DNA of 64,000 nucleotides from Qipengyuania sp. S6317L1. GTDB lineage: Bacteria > Pseudomonadota > Alphaproteobacteria > Sphingomonadales > Sphingomonadaceae. The position numbers were made by a program, and so were the translations under genes. The notes under the pieces are model-generated. The model was not told the origin of the DNA and did not search any database. It saw only the letters and a list, made by a program, of their open reading frames with translations. Shown here piece after piece: positions 17,194 to 26,129 of this stretch; the first letter of the stretch is position 1; each line of letters begins with the position of its first letter. The stretch is taken from contig NZ_JALKAJ010000004.1 in NCBI RefSeq assembly GCF_023015615.1, forward strand, positions 248,001 to 312,000, given 5' to 3'.

Positions 17194-20100
17194 ATGAATA
17201 ATCGTATTCTAATGTCTGGCGTGGGCAGTCTTGCTCTCGCCGGAGCTCTTGCTGCGTCTCCCGCGTATGCAAACGACGGGGTCGATGCCGATCTCGTGGG
17301 CCCAGTGGCCGAAGACACCGAAACCGCAGATGGTAATGATGCGCGCGCCGCAGTGGCACCGCTCAACACCTTCTCCGGTATCGATACCGGCGCATTGTCT
17401 GTCACTTTCGATGGCACCACCGACTTTCGCATTTCGCGCACTGACCGTGATTACATCGGTTCGATCACGGGCCCGGCCTCCGAGCTGATCGTGCGCGACG
17501 ATGTGGGCGTCGATTTCGGCGATCCTGATGATACAGCGCCTTATGCGGTGCATATCTTTATTCAGGACAACATCAGTGGCGGCGTGTTTTTCAACTGCTC
17601 GGGCAGTGTGATCAACCCACGCACGGTTTTGACAGCTGCACACTGTGTCAACCAAAGTGATGCGGGCCTCGCGACGTTCTCGTCCGAGGAATACGGCCTT
17701 CCGGGCTCGGGCGCATCGACCACCTTGCTGCTCGCCACCGGCCAAAGCAGCGCGGATCGTATCTTCACCTATATCGGTGACGGTTCTGGCTATGCCGATG
17801 GCGGCGTTGCATTGAGCACCGACGTCGTCATCCACCCGACCGGCAACCTCGACAATACAGGTCTTGGTTTCCCGTGGGCTGACGTGGCCCTGGTCGCTGT
17901 CGATACGCCGATCCTTGACGTGCCTTCACTGCCGATCCTTCTTACTCCGCTGACCGAGCTTACGCACGTTCTGCAAGTGGGTTATGGCACCAACGGCACC
18001 GGTCTTACCGGGGGCAGCAACACGGGCGATCGTTTCCTTCGCCGCGTGGGTGAAAATATGCTCGGCATGGTCGGAAGCCTTGGCGATTATATTGACCCGA
18101 TCTTCCCGGACTTTGCACCATCGACGCAGGTTCTCGGATTTGAAAGCCAGGCTTACTACTGGACCGATTTCGACAATCCCGATCGCACGCCTGAAGAACA
18201 AGCAGGCTGTGTGTTCCCAGGCGACACGATTTCGTGTGAAAGCCTCGAAGCTGTCTATGCCATCGACTATTTTGACGGCGATGCGCTTCCCGGTGAAGTG
18301 GGAACGGCTCCCGGCGACTCCGGTTCGCCGTTGGTTGCCGACCAACTTGCAGACTTCCCGCTCGCAATCGGTGTTCTGTCAGGCGGCTTTGACTTCTTTG
18401 GTCTTGGCTCTGCCTATTCGGATGTAAGTTTCTACAACCCGCTTTATCCTTTCTTCGAGTTCATCACCGAGAACACTCCTTACAAGTATGTCTCGGCGAA
18501 CGCTGGCGATGGCAATTGGTCGGATCCAACACATTGGACCCAAGACCTTGATCCGGGCTTCTTCATTCAGGATGAAACTGGCGCAGTTGTGAACGGTATT
18601 CCAACCGGCAACGAGCCAGGCATCTTCGAAAGCGGTCCAAAACTCGGCACCGTTCTTGGCGTCGATATTTCGGGCAATGACGGGACTATCACCCCCGGCT
18701 TTGAAGGCATCGATACCACCTTGCCGGAAAGCTCGGCGCTGCTCGGCCCGGGTTCGACCGGCTTTGTGCCACAAAACACCGACGGTACGCCCGGCGTCGC
18801 ATTCGCGAATCCAGCACAATATTTCGAAGTCCATCTCAACAACTCCGGTCGCACCACGGTCGATCTGGATGTCGAGATCGACAAGCTGGTAGTGAACGAT
18901 TCCGGTGCACAGCTGGCTATCGGCGCTCCATGGAGCTTCGATGTTGTTCAGGATATCGAGCAATTCGGCGGTCTCGTTGAAAATGACGGCACCATCAACA
19001 CCCCGTTCTACTTCCTCGTTGGAGGTGAGCTTGGCGGTGACAGCGGTACGATCAACACGACGGCATTGCTGAACATCAACGGCCTGCTGAACGCTGGCGG
19101 TGTTGGCGGCTTTGGTTCGATGACGATCAACGGCGACTTCCTGAACACTTCGGGTGGCGGCGTCTGGTCTGACTTCAGCCGTGGCCGTCGCGGCACTGTT
19201 GCAGCAGACGTTTATGACGTCAGCGGCACAGCTCTGCTTGGCGGCACGCTGATCGTTTCAACCAACGATCGTCGTCCACGCTTTGGCACCGAATACACCG
19301 CTCTGACCGCTGGTGCGATCGACGGTACTTTCGACGAGACGGTCCTGTTCAGCAACTCGGCAACTCTGGCCGCTGAATCGCGGGTTGAAGGTAACGAAGT
19401 CATTGTGAACATCGTTGCTCGCAGCCTTCGTACGCTCCTTGGTCGGGGCAGCCGGATGGAATCGCTGGGCACCTCGCTCGACACAATGCGTGCAACGCGC
19501 TTTGCCGAGTTTGCTGGTCTGTTCGACTACATCGATGCAGCAAGCGTTGACACCCTTGGCGCGACCCTGTCGTCGATCACTCCGATGAACGCCTTCAACC
19601 AGACGTTTGCAGCCAATGCGATGTCGCATCGCTTCACCGGCCAGATCGCTCAGCGTAATCTCACGCTGCGTGACGGTTCGCGTGCATCGGGTGCGTTCAG
19701 CGCTGCTGGCAACGCAAGCTTCGCCATCGCTGGCGGCGCTCCTGCTGAAGTTGGCAAGATCGGCGTGTTCGGCACCGCATCGGGCGTCTACCGCAATGGG
19801 GGCCAGATCCAGCAAGGTGTGACCGGCAACGGTTTTGGCGGCTTTGGTGCCTTTGGCGTCAACGGCGTGAGCACTGGCAACATGGGCGCGAATGCGTTCG
19901 AACAAGCCGCTCTCACCCAAGCCGGTGAAATCACCGTCGGTGCGGATATGCGTTTGTCGGAAGGCTTCAGCTTCGGTGTGGCCGTCTCCAACATCCGCAA
20001 CAGCCAGGATGTGCTGACCGGTGGTCAAACCCAGGGCGATCTTGCCCAGTCGGTTGCGATCTATGCCAGCTATAACGACGGCGGTCTGTTCGCTGATGGT

Positions 20101-20682
20101 TATGCAGGCTCTGCTGATCTTCGCCTTGGTGCCAACCGCGAAGCGCAAGGTGAGTTCGCTCTTGCCTACGACAACGCTCTTGGCCAATCCGACAGCAGCC
20201 AGGTATTTGGCGGGGTCCGCATGGGCTATGCCTTCGACCTTGCTGACGGTATCGAAATGGGTCCGGTGGCCAGCGTCGATTATCTCAACAATCAGCTCGG
20301 CGGCTATGATGAGACTGGCGCAGGCGCATTCGGCCTCAGCATTGATGATCGCACCTTCACTTCGGTGGGCGCGAAACTCGGTGCGATGGCAAGTTTCGAC
20401 ATCAAAACCAGCGAGAAGAGCGCGCTTCGTGCGTTCGGTTCGGTGGCTTATGCTCGTGAACTTGGCGACACGCAAGACGTTGTATCCGCTCACTTCTTCG
20501 GTGCAGCTGATACGTCATTCAGCATCGCCAACTCGCTCGATCCAGAGTGGGTGAGCGTTAACGCCGGCGCGGAAATGCTGCTTGGCAACAACTTCTCGGC
20601 ATCGGTGTCTGTCACCTCGGACATGGGCCGCGGCGTTCTTTCGAACGACCAGGCTCAGGCATCGCTGAGCTGGCGCTTCTAA
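17194..20682 (+). CDS. Autotransporter with trypsin-like protease domain
   Basis: 1162 aa. A signal peptide ends near residue 27 (AGALAASPAYA). Residues about 110-420 form a chymotrypsin-fold serine protease with a full triad: LTAAHC (His), the WADVALVAVD region (Asp) and GDSGSPL (Ser). The middle is a glycine- and asparagine-rich passenger stalk. The last 280 residues are an autotransporter beta-barrel ending in the outer-membrane signature LSWRF. It should be a type V secreted or surface-held peptidase. The ATG follows a GGGG site. Gene stands alone with a strong terminator after it. Confidence 0.9.
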   Translation: MNNRILMSGVGSLALAGALAASPAYANDGVDADLVGPVAEDTETADGNDARAAVAPLNTFSGIDTGALSVTFDGTTDFRISRTDRDYIGSITGPASELIVRDDVGVDFGDPDDTAPYAVHIFIQDNISGGVFFNCSGSVINPRTVLTAAHCVNQSDAGLATFSSEEYGLPGSGASTTLLLATGQSSADRIFTYIGDGSGYADGGVALSTDVVIHPTGNLDNTGLGFPWADVALVAVDTPILDVPSLPILLTPLTELTHVLQVGYGTNGTGLTGGSNTGDRFLRRVGENMLGMVGSLGDYIDPIFPDFAPSTQVLGFESQAYYWTDFDNPDRTPEEQAGCVFPGDTISCESLEAVYAIDYFDGDALPGEVGTAPGDSGSPLVADQLADFPLAIGVLSGGFDFFGLGSAYSDVSFYNPLYPFFEFITENTPYKYVSANAGDGNWSDPTHWTQDLDPGFFIQDETGAVVNGIPTGNEPGIFESGPKLGTVLGVDISGNDGTITPGFEGIDTTLPESSALLGPGSTGFVPQNTDGTPGVAFANPAQYFEVHLNNSGRTTVDLDVEIDKLVVNDSGAQLAIGAPWSFDVVQDIEQFGGLVENDGTINTPFYFLVGGELGGDSGTINTTALLNINGLLNAGGVGGFGSMTINGDFLNTSGGGVWSDFSRGRRGTVAADVYDVSGTALLGGTLIVSTNDRRPRFGTEYTALTAGAIDGTFDETVLFSNSATLAAESRVEGNEVIVNIVARSLRTLLGRGSRMESLGTSLDTMRATRFAEFAGLFDYIDAASVDTLGATLSSITPMNAFNQTFAANAMSHRFTGQIAQRNLTLRDGSRASGAFSAAGNASFAIAGGAPAEVGKIGVFGTASGVYRNGGQIQQGVTGNGFGGFGAFGVNGVSTGNMGANAFEQAALTQAGEITVGADMRLSEGFSFGVAVSNIRNSQDVLTGGQTQGDLAQSVAIYASYNDGGLFADGYAGSADLRLGANREAQGEFALAYDNALGQSDSSQVFGGVRMGYAFDLADGIEMGPVASVDYLNNQLGGYDETGAGAFGLSIDDRTFTSVGAKLGAMASFDIKTSEKSALRAFGSVAYARELGDTQDVVSAHFFGAADTSFSIANSLDPEWVSVNAGAEMLLGNNFSASVSVTSDMGRGVLSNDQAQASLSWRF

Positions 20683-20713
20683 GCCTCGAAATAGAACTCC
20701 GGTTCTGAACAAG

Positions 20714-20751
20714 CGCCGGGCCTTGCCAATTCAGGTAAGGCCCGGCGTTTT
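20714..20751 (+). terminator. Strong terminator after the autotransporter gene
   Basis: A 14-bp stem (CGCCGGGCCTTGCC with GGTAAGGCCCGGCG, one G-T pair) around a 6-base loop is followed by TTTTG. It begins 31 bp past the stop codon. Confidence 0.88.
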
Positions 20752-20828
20752 GTATGTGGGTTTGCTATACGCCGGGACCCTTGGCGCTGCGGCGGCTTTG
20801 CAGCCTCACGTTGAGTAGGAAAACGAGG

Positions 20829-21241
20829 ATCAGGGGGCATCATAAGCCGGGTTCTGTCTCCTCCGAAGAGGCGGCAGCCATTCATCTGGGCGGCCTGTTG
20901 CCAGGCGCGCTCTAGCAGCCAACCCGGGTCTTCAAAGGGCGAAACACCCTCGCCTGCGTGAGCAGGCACGAGACCCCTATTTGGCCTTGCTCCGGGTGGG
21001 GTTTGCCGTGCGAGGCCTGTTGCCAGACCCCCGGTGCGCTTTTACCGCACCCTTTCACCCTTGCCTGTAGCCGCAACTGAAATCAGCGGGGCTCATCGGC
21101 GGTTTGCTCTCTGTGGCACTTTCCCTGAATGCTGGCGCAAACGCCAACACCCGGCGGGCGTTACCCGCCACCCTTGTTTCGTGGAGCCCGGACTTTCCTC
21201 GCATGCCCGAAAGCATACGCGGCTGCCTCAGCCCCCTGATG
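20829..21241 (-). ncRNA. rnpB: RNase P RNA, class A
   Basis: Catalytic RNA of ribonuclease P, which trims tRNA 5' leaders. On the minus strand the conserved block GAGGAAAGTCCGGGCTCC is present near the 5' end, with the internal GGTAACGCCCG-type and GGGTGAAAGGGTGCGGTAA sequences and the 3' conserved CAGAACCCGGCTTATG. The P1 helix closes it: the 5' ATCAGGGGGC segment pairs with the 3' GCCCCCTGAT segment. That sets the ends within a few bases at about 413 nt, the usual size in alphaproteobacteria. Confidence 0.94.
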
Positions 21242-21340
21242 CGAGCCGCTTTAGACCAGTTGTGTCGGGTAGGAAAGCTCGAAGCCGCCCCATTTGAAAC
21301 GACCCGGTGAAAGCGCCCCGGTTAAAGCCATCCAGTTCGC

Positions 21341-22060
21341 TTAGCGCACTCGTCCCTGATCGCGCTCAAGCAAAAGCTGCCACAATATCGCGCCCAATTG
21401 CGCGTCTGGCCTGCCTTCGATCCGTTCTGGCCGCCAGCGCCGTTCGAACGCCTCGATCGCCTTGATCCCTTCGGTAATGTCATAGCCAAACCGCTCAAGC
21501 GCGAGCAGGAATGCGCCGTCATTGTCGAACGGATCGGCGTGATCGAATTTCGCCGGTGTCGGTAGGCACAGCCCGTATTCAGAAAGGCGCTCCCACGGGA
21601 AAAGTTCACCGGGATCGATCTTGCGCAATGGTGCCACATCGGAATGTCCCACGACATTGCTTCGCGCGATGTCATAATCCTTCACAATGCGTGCCAGAAG
21701 CGGGATTAGCGCTTCGAACTGTGCCTCTTCAAATCCGCGATATCCGCCATTCGCCGGATCGTGCCCCGGATGATCGAGCTCGATACCAATGCTGGCCGAA
21801 TTCACATCCTTGACCCCGCGCCAGTAGGATGCGCCCGCGTGCCAGGCGCGCTTTTCCTCGCTCACAAGCTGGATGACTTCGCCTTCCTCGGTGATGAGGT
21901 AATGCGCGCTCACGCCGGCTTCGGGATCGGTCAGACGGTCAAGAGCGCTCTTAACCGGCTTCATTTCGGTGTAGTGGATCACCGCCATGCTGACCGGGAG
22001 TTGGCGGTCATTGCAATTGGGCGATGGCACCACGCGGTGGACGAGCTCACCCGTCTCCAT
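21341..22060 (-). CDS. N-acetylmuramoyl-L-alanine amidase (Amidase_2)
   Basis: 239 aa from ATG 22060; the ORF runs 114 bp further upstream, overlapping chpT, without family sequence. It is a zinc amidase of the AmpD/PGRP type that cuts the bond between MurNAc and the peptide stem. Ligand and catalytic motifs: VIHYTEM (first His), HAGASYWRG, and VVGHSDVAPLRKIDPGELF (second His and the K-x-DPG catalytic pair). The C-terminal 70 residues form a helical peptidoglycan-binding-like extension. No clear signal peptide is seen, suggesting a cytoplasmic role in muropeptide recycling. Downstream of chpT by 44 bp, same strand. Confidence 0.86.
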   Translation of the reverse strand: METGELVHRVVPSPNCNDRQLPVSMAVIHYTEMKPVKSALDRLTDPEAGVSAHYLITEEGEVIQLVSEEKRAWHAGASYWRGVKDVNSASIGIELDHPGHDPANGGYRGFEEAQFEALIPLLARIVKDYDIARSNVVGHSDVAPLRKIDPGELFPWERLSEYGLCLPTPAKFDHADPFDNDGAFLLALERFGYDITEGIKAIEAFERRWRPERIEGRPDAQLGAILWQLLLERDQGRVR

Positions 22061-22104
22061 ATCGCGCCAACTGCCTGATCGAGCGCCGCCTGTCGGATGT
22101 GGGC

Positions 22105-22758
22105 TCACCCAATCATGCCTTCGGGTTCCGGCATGACCGCACCCAGAACAAGCGCGCCATCGTTCAAGGCCCACTGCAGGCCGCCGCCCGCCTCTTTTGC
22201 GAGAAGCGCGATCATATGCGCGGCCGCCGTGCGGCTGGAGATCTCAGATTCTGGCAGATTGCCCTGCAATGCCTGTCCGATGGTTTCGTCAAAGGCGAGC
22301 CTTTCCGCCGTTGCCCGCGCGACGATTTCGACATTGCCGCCGGTGCGCTCTGCCCCGATATCAAGCGTGCCGCCGCGCACCAATGCGTCCAATGCGATCT
22401 GCGCGAGGTTGAGCATGACCTTGACCGCCGCCTTGGGCAGCTTTGCATCGGGCACTTGCCAGTTAAGCTCCACCCGCTTTGCATCGCCAGCAAGCGAGGC
22501 GATTACCTCGTGCGCTTCCTCGACTGGCACATATTCGCCGAACCCGCCCGCTGCACCAAAGGCGAGGCGGAAGAATTTGAGCTTGTCGGTGCTGGTCTTG
22601 GCGCTTTGTTCGAGCAGTTCGACGCAGCGTTTCTGCATTTCCGGATCGTTTTCATCTGCAAGAAGCTCGATCCCGTTGGAAAGAGCGCCCACAGGGGACA
22701 AGAGATCATGGCACAGGCGCGAGCAAAGAAGAGCAGCAAGATCGGTTTGGGAGGTCAT
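22105..22758 (-). CDS. chpT: Histidine phosphotransferase ChpT
   Basis: 217 aa. ChpT relays phosphate from the hybrid kinase CckA to CtrA and CpdR in the alphaproteobacterial cell-cycle pathway. The DHp-like helix begins LCSRLCHDLLSPVGALSNGI with the phospho-His at residue 17; the C-terminal part is a degenerate ATPase-like domain (MLNLAQIALDALVRGGTLDI). Length and motif fit ChpT well. The 151-bp upstream gap contains copy 2 of the 23-bp repeated motif, 34 bp before the ATG. Confidence 0.9.
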   Translation of the reverse strand: MTSQTDLAALLCSRLCHDLLSPVGALSNGIELLADENDPEMQKRCVELLEQSAKTSTDKLKFFRLAFGAAGGFGEYVPVEEAHEVIASLAGDAKRVELNWQVPDAKLPKAAVKVMLNLAQIALDALVRGGTLDIGAERTGGNVEIVARATAERLAFDETIGQALQGNLPESEISSRTAAAHMIALLAKEAGGGLQWALNDGALVLGAVMPEPEGMIG

Positions 22759-22792
22759 TTATGCCTTTATCCGTGAAAGTTGGCCGAGAAGG

Positions 22793-22815
22793 TTTGAGAC
22801 ACTTGAGACACTGTC
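22793..22815 (-). repeat. 23-bp motif, copy 2 (upstream of chpT)
   Basis: Reverse-complement copy of 2604-2626, identical over 23 bases; flanking bases differ on both sides. It holds the tandem 9-mer TTGAGACAC on the plus strand. Relative to chpT it has the same orientation, and nearly the same distance to the start codon, as copy 1 has to queE. Confidence 0.7.
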
Positions 22816-22909
22816 TAAGACCAAAACTCTTTTGGGGCCACAGGCAGCGTTCAAACTTCCACCAAATGGGAGGCAAACGGAGGCATATTTGCGCTGCATC
22901 AAGCGCGGC

Positions 22910-23305
22910 TTAGCTGTCGGTGCAAAAGTAGGAAACTTCGCGAAAAGCAGGCGGCTCGTCACGCCAGAATGTAAGCGCCCCCTCACCCCATATTGCCCAC
23001 AGCATCCCGTCGCCCGCCGCGCTTTTTTGGTCGGTTTGCGATGGCGCGGCTGGCCCTTTGGGGTGAGAGTGGAAATAGCCCAGGATCTGAAGGCCGCCAT
23101 CGCGCGCCTTGCGGTGGGTATCGATAAGCGTTTGCGGGTCAATTTCGAAGTGGGTTTGCGGTGACGGGTGAACGTTGCGCGCCTCATCAAAGCGGGTGAT
23201 CGCGCACCCTTCTCCGAGCAATATCCCGCAGGCCTCTTGCGGTAAGGCACGCCGTGCAGCCTCTTCCAGCGACCTTATCACCTCACTTGTCACCCGTGTT
23301 TCCAT
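22910..23305 (-). CDS. JAMM/Mov34-domain metalloprotease-like protein
   Basis: 131 aa, a single JAB1/MPN domain. The zinc motif is complete: an upstream Glu in LPQEACGILLG, then HSH in YFHSHPKGPAAPSQTD with the Ser and Asp that finish E-x(n)-HxH-x(7)-S-x2-D. Bacterial stand-alone JAMM proteins process sulfur-carrier proteins or remove ubiquitin-like tags; no such carrier is in this window. It sits between chpT and a divergent pseudouridine synthase, whose start is only 17 bp away. Confidence 0.83.
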   Translation of the reverse strand: METRVTSEVIRSLEEAARRALPQEACGILLGEGCAITRFDEARNVHPSPQTHFEIDPQTLIDTHRKARDGGLQILGYFHSHPKGPAAPSQTDQKSAAGDGMLWAIWGEGALTFWRDEPPAFREVSYFCTDS

Positions 23306-23322
23306 CGCCCATGGGTCTAGCC

Positions 23323-24276
23323 ATGTCTGACCCTCAAGTCATCACAGGCACGATTGCGGCCCCGGCAAGGCTCGACAAGGCTTTGGCCGATGCAACCGAG
23401 CTTTCGCGGGCGCGGGTGCAGGCTCTGATCGCTGATGGCCGGGTGGAAATGGACGGCAAACCCGCCACCTCGCCAAGCGCAAAGATTACAGGTGGCGCTG
23501 CGTTTCGCATCAACGTGCCCGCCGCTGCCGAGGCAGAGGCGCAGCCGCAGGACATCCCGCTCGATGTGGCGTTCGAGGATGAGCATCTGATCGTCGTCAA
23601 CAAACCCGCAGGCATGGTGGTGCATCCCGCCGCCGGAAATCCCGATGGGACGCTGGTGAATGCGCTCCTCCACCATTGCGGCGGCTCGCTTTCCGGCATT
23701 GGAGGCGTTGCGCGCCCCGGCATCGTCCACCGGATCGACAAGGACACCTCCGGCCTCCTTGTCGTAGCCAAGTGTGACGCCGCGCATGAGGGGCTCGCCG
23801 CGCAATTCGCCGAGCACTCGGTCCATCGCCGCTATCTTGCGGTGTGTGGCGGGCATCCCAGCCCCAAGGAAGGCACGATCGACGAGAAACTGGGCCGCTC
23901 GGACCACAACCGAAAGAAAATGGCTGTCCTGCCCAAGAATTCCTCACGCGGGAAACACGCGGTAACCCATTACAAGGTTCTCGAGCGGCTGGATTCGAGT
24001 GCGCTGATCGAATGCAGGCTGGAAACGGGCCGCACCCACCAGGTGCGCGTTCACTGTGCGTCAATCGGTCATGCGCTATTAGGAGATCAACTCTACGGCA
24101 AAGCACCAAAGTCCCTCAAACCGCTGCTTGGACAGCTGAACTTTGCCCGCCAGGCCTTGCACGCAGCCGAGTTGGGTTTCCTACACCCGATACTTGGGAA
24201 AGAGGTAAGGTTTCACGCGGATTTACCGGGGGATATGATGGAACTAATCGACGAACTTGGCCGTTCTTATCGATGA
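23323..24276 (+). CDS. RluA-family 23S rRNA pseudouridine synthase
   Basis: 317 aa. An N-terminal S4 RNA-binding domain (RLDKALADATELSRARVQALI) precedes the catalytic domain. The catalytic Asp lies in HRIDKDTSGLLVVA, and LETGRTHQVRVH is the second conserved block. The architecture is that of RluD/RluC, which modify 23S rRNA; RluD is the likelier assignment but is not proven. Start ATG 23323 (MSDPQVITG) is preferred; an in-frame ATG at 23311 is also possible. Confidence 0.88.
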   Translation: MSDPQVITGTIAAPARLDKALADATELSRARVQALIADGRVEMDGKPATSPSAKITGGAAFRINVPAAAEAEAQPQDIPLDVAFEDEHLIVVNKPAGMVVHPAAGNPDGTLVNALLHHCGGSLSGIGGVARPGIVHRIDKDTSGLLVVAKCDAAHEGLAAQFAEHSVHRRYLAVCGGHPSPKEGTIDEKLGRSDHNRKKMAVLPKNSSRGKHAVTHYKVLERLDSSALIECRLETGRTHQVRVHCASIGHALLGDQLYGKAPKSLKPLLGQLNFARQALHAAELGFLHPILGKEVRFHADLPGDMMELIDELGRSYR

Positions 24277-24390
24277 AATGCGCTGCAAAACGCAAAAGAA
24301 TCGAATATATGTAACCACGTGGCCCGTACCTTCGGATGCCCATATGGGGTCCGACAAGACGGGGTCGACGAAAGAAAGGTTGGAAAAAAC

Positions 24391-25290
24391 GTGAGTAAAG
24401 TAGCCTCTGTTCCGGCTCTGAGTGGTGAGCAAAGCCTCAATCGCTACCTGTCGGAAATCAAGAAATATCCCGTGCTGACCGCCGAGCAGGAATATATGCT
24501 CGCCAAGCGGTATGAAGAGCACGAAGACCCGGAAGCAGCCTCGCAGCTGGTGTCCTCGCACCTTCGCCTCGTTGCCAAGATCGCAATGGGTTACCGCGGC
24601 TATGGCCTACCCGTCTCTGACCTGATTTCAGAGGGTAATGTCGGCCTGATGCAGGGCGTCAAGAAATTCGAAGCCGACCGCGGTTTCCGCCTCGCGACCT
24701 ACGCGATGTGGTGGATCAAGGCGAGCATTCAGGAATATATTCTGCGCTCGTGGAGCCTGGTCAAAATGGGCACCACCGCGGCCCAGAAGAAGCTGTTCTT
24801 CAACCTTCGCCGGATGAAGAAGCAACTCGAAGCCTATGACGATTCCGACCTGCACCCAGAAGACGTCGCGAAAATCGCGACCGATCTTGGCGTGCCGGAG
24901 CAGGAAGTCGTCAACATGAACCGCCGGATGATGATGGGCGGCGATGGCTCGCTCAACACACCCATGCGCAATGGCGAAGAGGGTGCTGGCGAATGGCAGG
25001 ACTGGCTGACTGACGAACGCCCGCTTCAGGACGAAACGGTTGCCGACGCTGAAGAAGCGAGCGTGCGCCATGAAATGCTGACCGAAGCAATGGACAGCCT
25101 TAACGAGCGCGAGCAGCACATACTCACCGAACGCCGCCTGACGGAAAATCCGCAGACGTTGGAAGAACTCTCACAGGTGTACGATGTAAGCCGTGAGCGC
25201 ATCCGCCAGATCGAAGTGCGCGCCTTTGAAAAGCTGCAAAAAGCGATGCAGCGGATCGCAGGCGACCGACTGCTGCCCGGAATGGCGTAA
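24391..25290 (+). CDS. rpoH: RNA polymerase heat-shock sigma factor RpoH
   Basis: 299 aa sigma-32 type factor. It starts VPALSGEQSLNRYLSEIKKY, as alphaproteobacterial RpoH proteins do. Region 2 holds the DLISEGNVGLMQGVKKFE and TYAMWWIKASIQEYI blocks. The RpoH box appears as QKKLFFNLRR. Region 4.2 is the C-terminal LEELSQVYDVSRERIRQIE. The best start is GTG 24391 with a purine-rich site (GAAAGGTTGG) just upstream; the ORF is open to 24319, but that extension is not family-like. A hairpin terminator follows. Confidence 0.94.
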   Translation: MSKVASVPALSGEQSLNRYLSEIKKYPVLTAEQEYMLAKRYEEHEDPEAASQLVSSHLRLVAKIAMGYRGYGLPVSDLISEGNVGLMQGVKKFEADRGFRLATYAMWWIKASIQEYILRSWSLVKMGTTAAQKKLFFNLRRMKKQLEAYDDSDLHPEDVAKIATDLGVPEQEVVNMNRRMMMGGDGSLNTPMRNGEEGAGEWQDWLTDERPLQDETVADAEEASVRHEMLTEAMDSLNEREQHILTERRLTENPQTLEELSQVYDVSRERIRQIEVRAFEKLQKAMQRIAGDRLLPGMA

Positions 25291-25321
25291 GCGCTAGCTA
25301 AAGTTTGAGAATTTCAAGAAG

Positions 25322-25352
25322 CCCTCTCCGGTCTGAACCGGGGAGGGTTTTT
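25322..25352 (+). terminator. rpoH terminator
   Basis: CCCTCTCCGG and CCGGGGAGGG pair around a 6-base loop, followed by TTTTTAA. The T run overlaps the stop codon of the convergent downstream gene. Confidence 0.87.
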
Positions 25353-26073
25353 AATTTAAGGAAGTGTTTGCGAAAATCTCCAGCGCCAGCCCTTCGATCT
25401 CCTTCCAATCGTCAAGCCGTTCAATTCTAAATGTTGCATTGACCCGAACAGCCCGTCTACGCCCACGAACCTCAGTGGGGTTCAGCATGATCCGCATAGT
25501 GCACCATTCCTGAGGGAGAATCGCAAATCCGTCAGCTTCGGGAGGGCACCATATATGGAACTCTCTTCCAGAGACATCGGGCTTGAAGAATCCTATTCTC
25601 CAACGGTTTTCTGGTCGGCTTGGAACAATCTGCGGCGCATACAATAGACCATGCCGCTCTTCGCCATTTGGTTCGTATGCTTGCCAATGCTGAAAAAGTA
25701 TCTGTTCCTCTGGGTACGCCCAATCACGGACAGTAAACCAAACGAAGTCTCGATCACCCTCGCTCAGAAGAGCGTCACTCACTTTCCCAGTCTTATAATT
25801 TACTGCTCTAAAGGACCTCGAATATCGGTACTGATCGCGAATATACCGGCATGGAAGAGTGATGGTAAGTTGCACATCACTCTCATACTCTTTCATTTCG
25901 GGAAGCCTCAGATCGATCAGGGCATGTGGCTGACTACGATCGCAATAGCTATCAGCGACCTCATCAGGAACTGCTTCTTTTGACAACAAAAGGATAGTGC
26001 CAACCACGACTGCAGCGCTGACGCAAATCAGCGCGAGATACTTCCGCTTTGGATTATTTGGTTCGACCGGCAT
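25351..26073 (-). CDS. Membrane-anchored protein of unknown function
   Basis: 240 aa, no family recognised. A basic N-terminus (NPKRKY) precedes one membrane helix at about residues 12-30 (LALICVSAAVVVGTILLLS), so the rest should be periplasmic. The body has four Cys residues, among them CDRS, LPCRY and WCPP/EWC, that could pair, and many Trp, Tyr and Phe. Base composition is visibly more AT-rich than its neighbours, which suggests a recent arrival. Its stop codon lies in the T run of the rpoH terminator. Confidence 0.65.
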   Translation of the reverse strand: MPVEPNNPKRKYLALICVSAAVVVGTILLLSKEAVPDEVADSYCDRSQPHALIDLRLPEMKEYESDVQLTITLPCRYIRDQYRYSRSFRAVNYKTGKVSDALLSEGDRDFVWFTVRDWAYPEEQILFQHWQAYEPNGEERHGLLYAPQIVPSRPENRWRIGFFKPDVSGREFHIWCPPEADGFAILPQEWCTMRIMLNPTEVRGRRRAVRVNATFRIERLDDWKEIEGLALEIFANTSLN

Positions 26074-26129
26074 CTCTCACTTCCTCAACCGGCAAAAATC
26101 ATCGTCCATCGCGGTAATAAGCACGCAAT

